Assembly: GCA_020025375.1 (NCBI GenBank)
Contig: JAHHSF010000093.1
Location: 1 to 5,017 of the forward strand
Direction: 5' to 3'
DNA length: 5,017 nt
DNA from: Oscillospiraceae bacterium
Lineage (GTDB): Bacteria; Bacillota; Clostridia; Oscillospirales; Oscillospiraceae
Part shown: in pieces, positions 4,956 through 5,017 of the stretch
Layout: each line of letters opens with the position of its first letter
Position numbering within the stretch: the stretch's first letter is position 1
Translations under genes and position numbers: made by a program
Notes under the pieces: generated by a model
Seen by the model: only the letters and a program-made list of their open reading frames with translations
What the model was told of the DNA's origin: nothing
The model's database searches: none

Positions 4956-5017
4956 ATGGCTGAACAAGTGACCGCCGCGGTGGAGCAAACTCCCCAGGCC
5001 CCCGCTACCCCTTCCAC
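4956..5017 (+). CDS. Start of an unidentified gene, cut by the right edge
   Basis: An ATG at 4956 follows AGGAGG (4941-4946) by nine bases and opens a frame reading MAEQVTAAVEQTPQAPATPS, continuing past the window. Promoter, SD and GC-ending codons all support a real gene. The 20 visible residues are Ala/Gln/Pro/Thr-rich and look like a flexible cytosolic N-terminal tail, not a Sec signal peptide. They do not identify a family. It is divergent from the S-layer gene. If the upstream repeats are true Pho boxes, a phosphate-uptake or phosphate-signalling protein would be a reasonable guess, but the coding sequence itself gives no evidence for this. Confidence 0.8.
   Translation, partial: MAEQVTAAVEQTPQAPATPS

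Noticed and set aside
4713..4988. A 91-codon minus-strand frame across the divergent intergenic region.
   Set aside because: It starts inside the right-edge gene, has no SD, and runs through the promoter, the repeats and the terminator hairpin.

Overview
The window looks like chromosomal DNA from a fairly GC-rich anaerobic Firmicute, most likely an Oscillospiraceae/Ruminococcaceae-type gut clostridium. The grounds are strong GC-ending codon preference (AAG, CTG, GCC, ATC), strong AGGAGG ribosome sites, sigma-A-type promoters, a three-SLH S-layer protein, and a short Firmicutes-style Orn/Lys/Arg decarboxylase-fold gene. The taxonomic placement is inference from sequence style, not from a search.

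Layout from left to right. (1) Positions 1-1065, minus strand: the first 355 residues of a PLP enzyme of the Orn/Lys/Arg decarboxylase class I family, running off the left edge. It has a perfect-hexamer promoter (TTGACA-16-TATAAT) and a perfect SD. (2) Positions 1164-1224: an inverted repeat and a minus-strand terminator hairpin that isolates this promoter from upstream transcription. (3) Positions 1229-1747, plus strand: a lone 172-residue protein resembling a phage tail fibre, with no other phage genes nearby. Its weak SD lies inside the terminator hairpin. (4) Positions 1763-1799: a strong bidirectional terminator between convergent genes. (5) Positions 1839-2030: a stretch with no intact gene, holding a coding-like relic in the +1 frame of the S-layer gene. 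(6) Positions 2029-4467, minus strand: an 812-residue secreted S-layer protein with a signal peptide, three SLH domains and a large ectodomain. (7) Positions 4468-4955: a 488-base divergent control region. It holds the S-layer leader and promoter with a palindrome over its -35, two groups of 11-bp-phased CTGTAA-type repeats resembling Pho boxes, a possible minus-strand small RNA with its own terminator, and a clean extended -10 promoter. (8) From 4956, plus strand: the first 20 codons of an unidentified gene leaving the right edge.

No operon is complete here. Each gene appears to be its own transcription unit. The S-layer gene and the right-edge gene are divergent and share a control region with related repeat motifs, which raises the possibility of a common regulator. 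I found no rRNA, tRNA, CRISPR array, transposase or integrase. The observations most worth checking are the eroded 3' tail of the S-layer gene, the phased repeats, the candidate small RNA and the isolated tail-fibre-like gene. None by itself demonstrates a new system.
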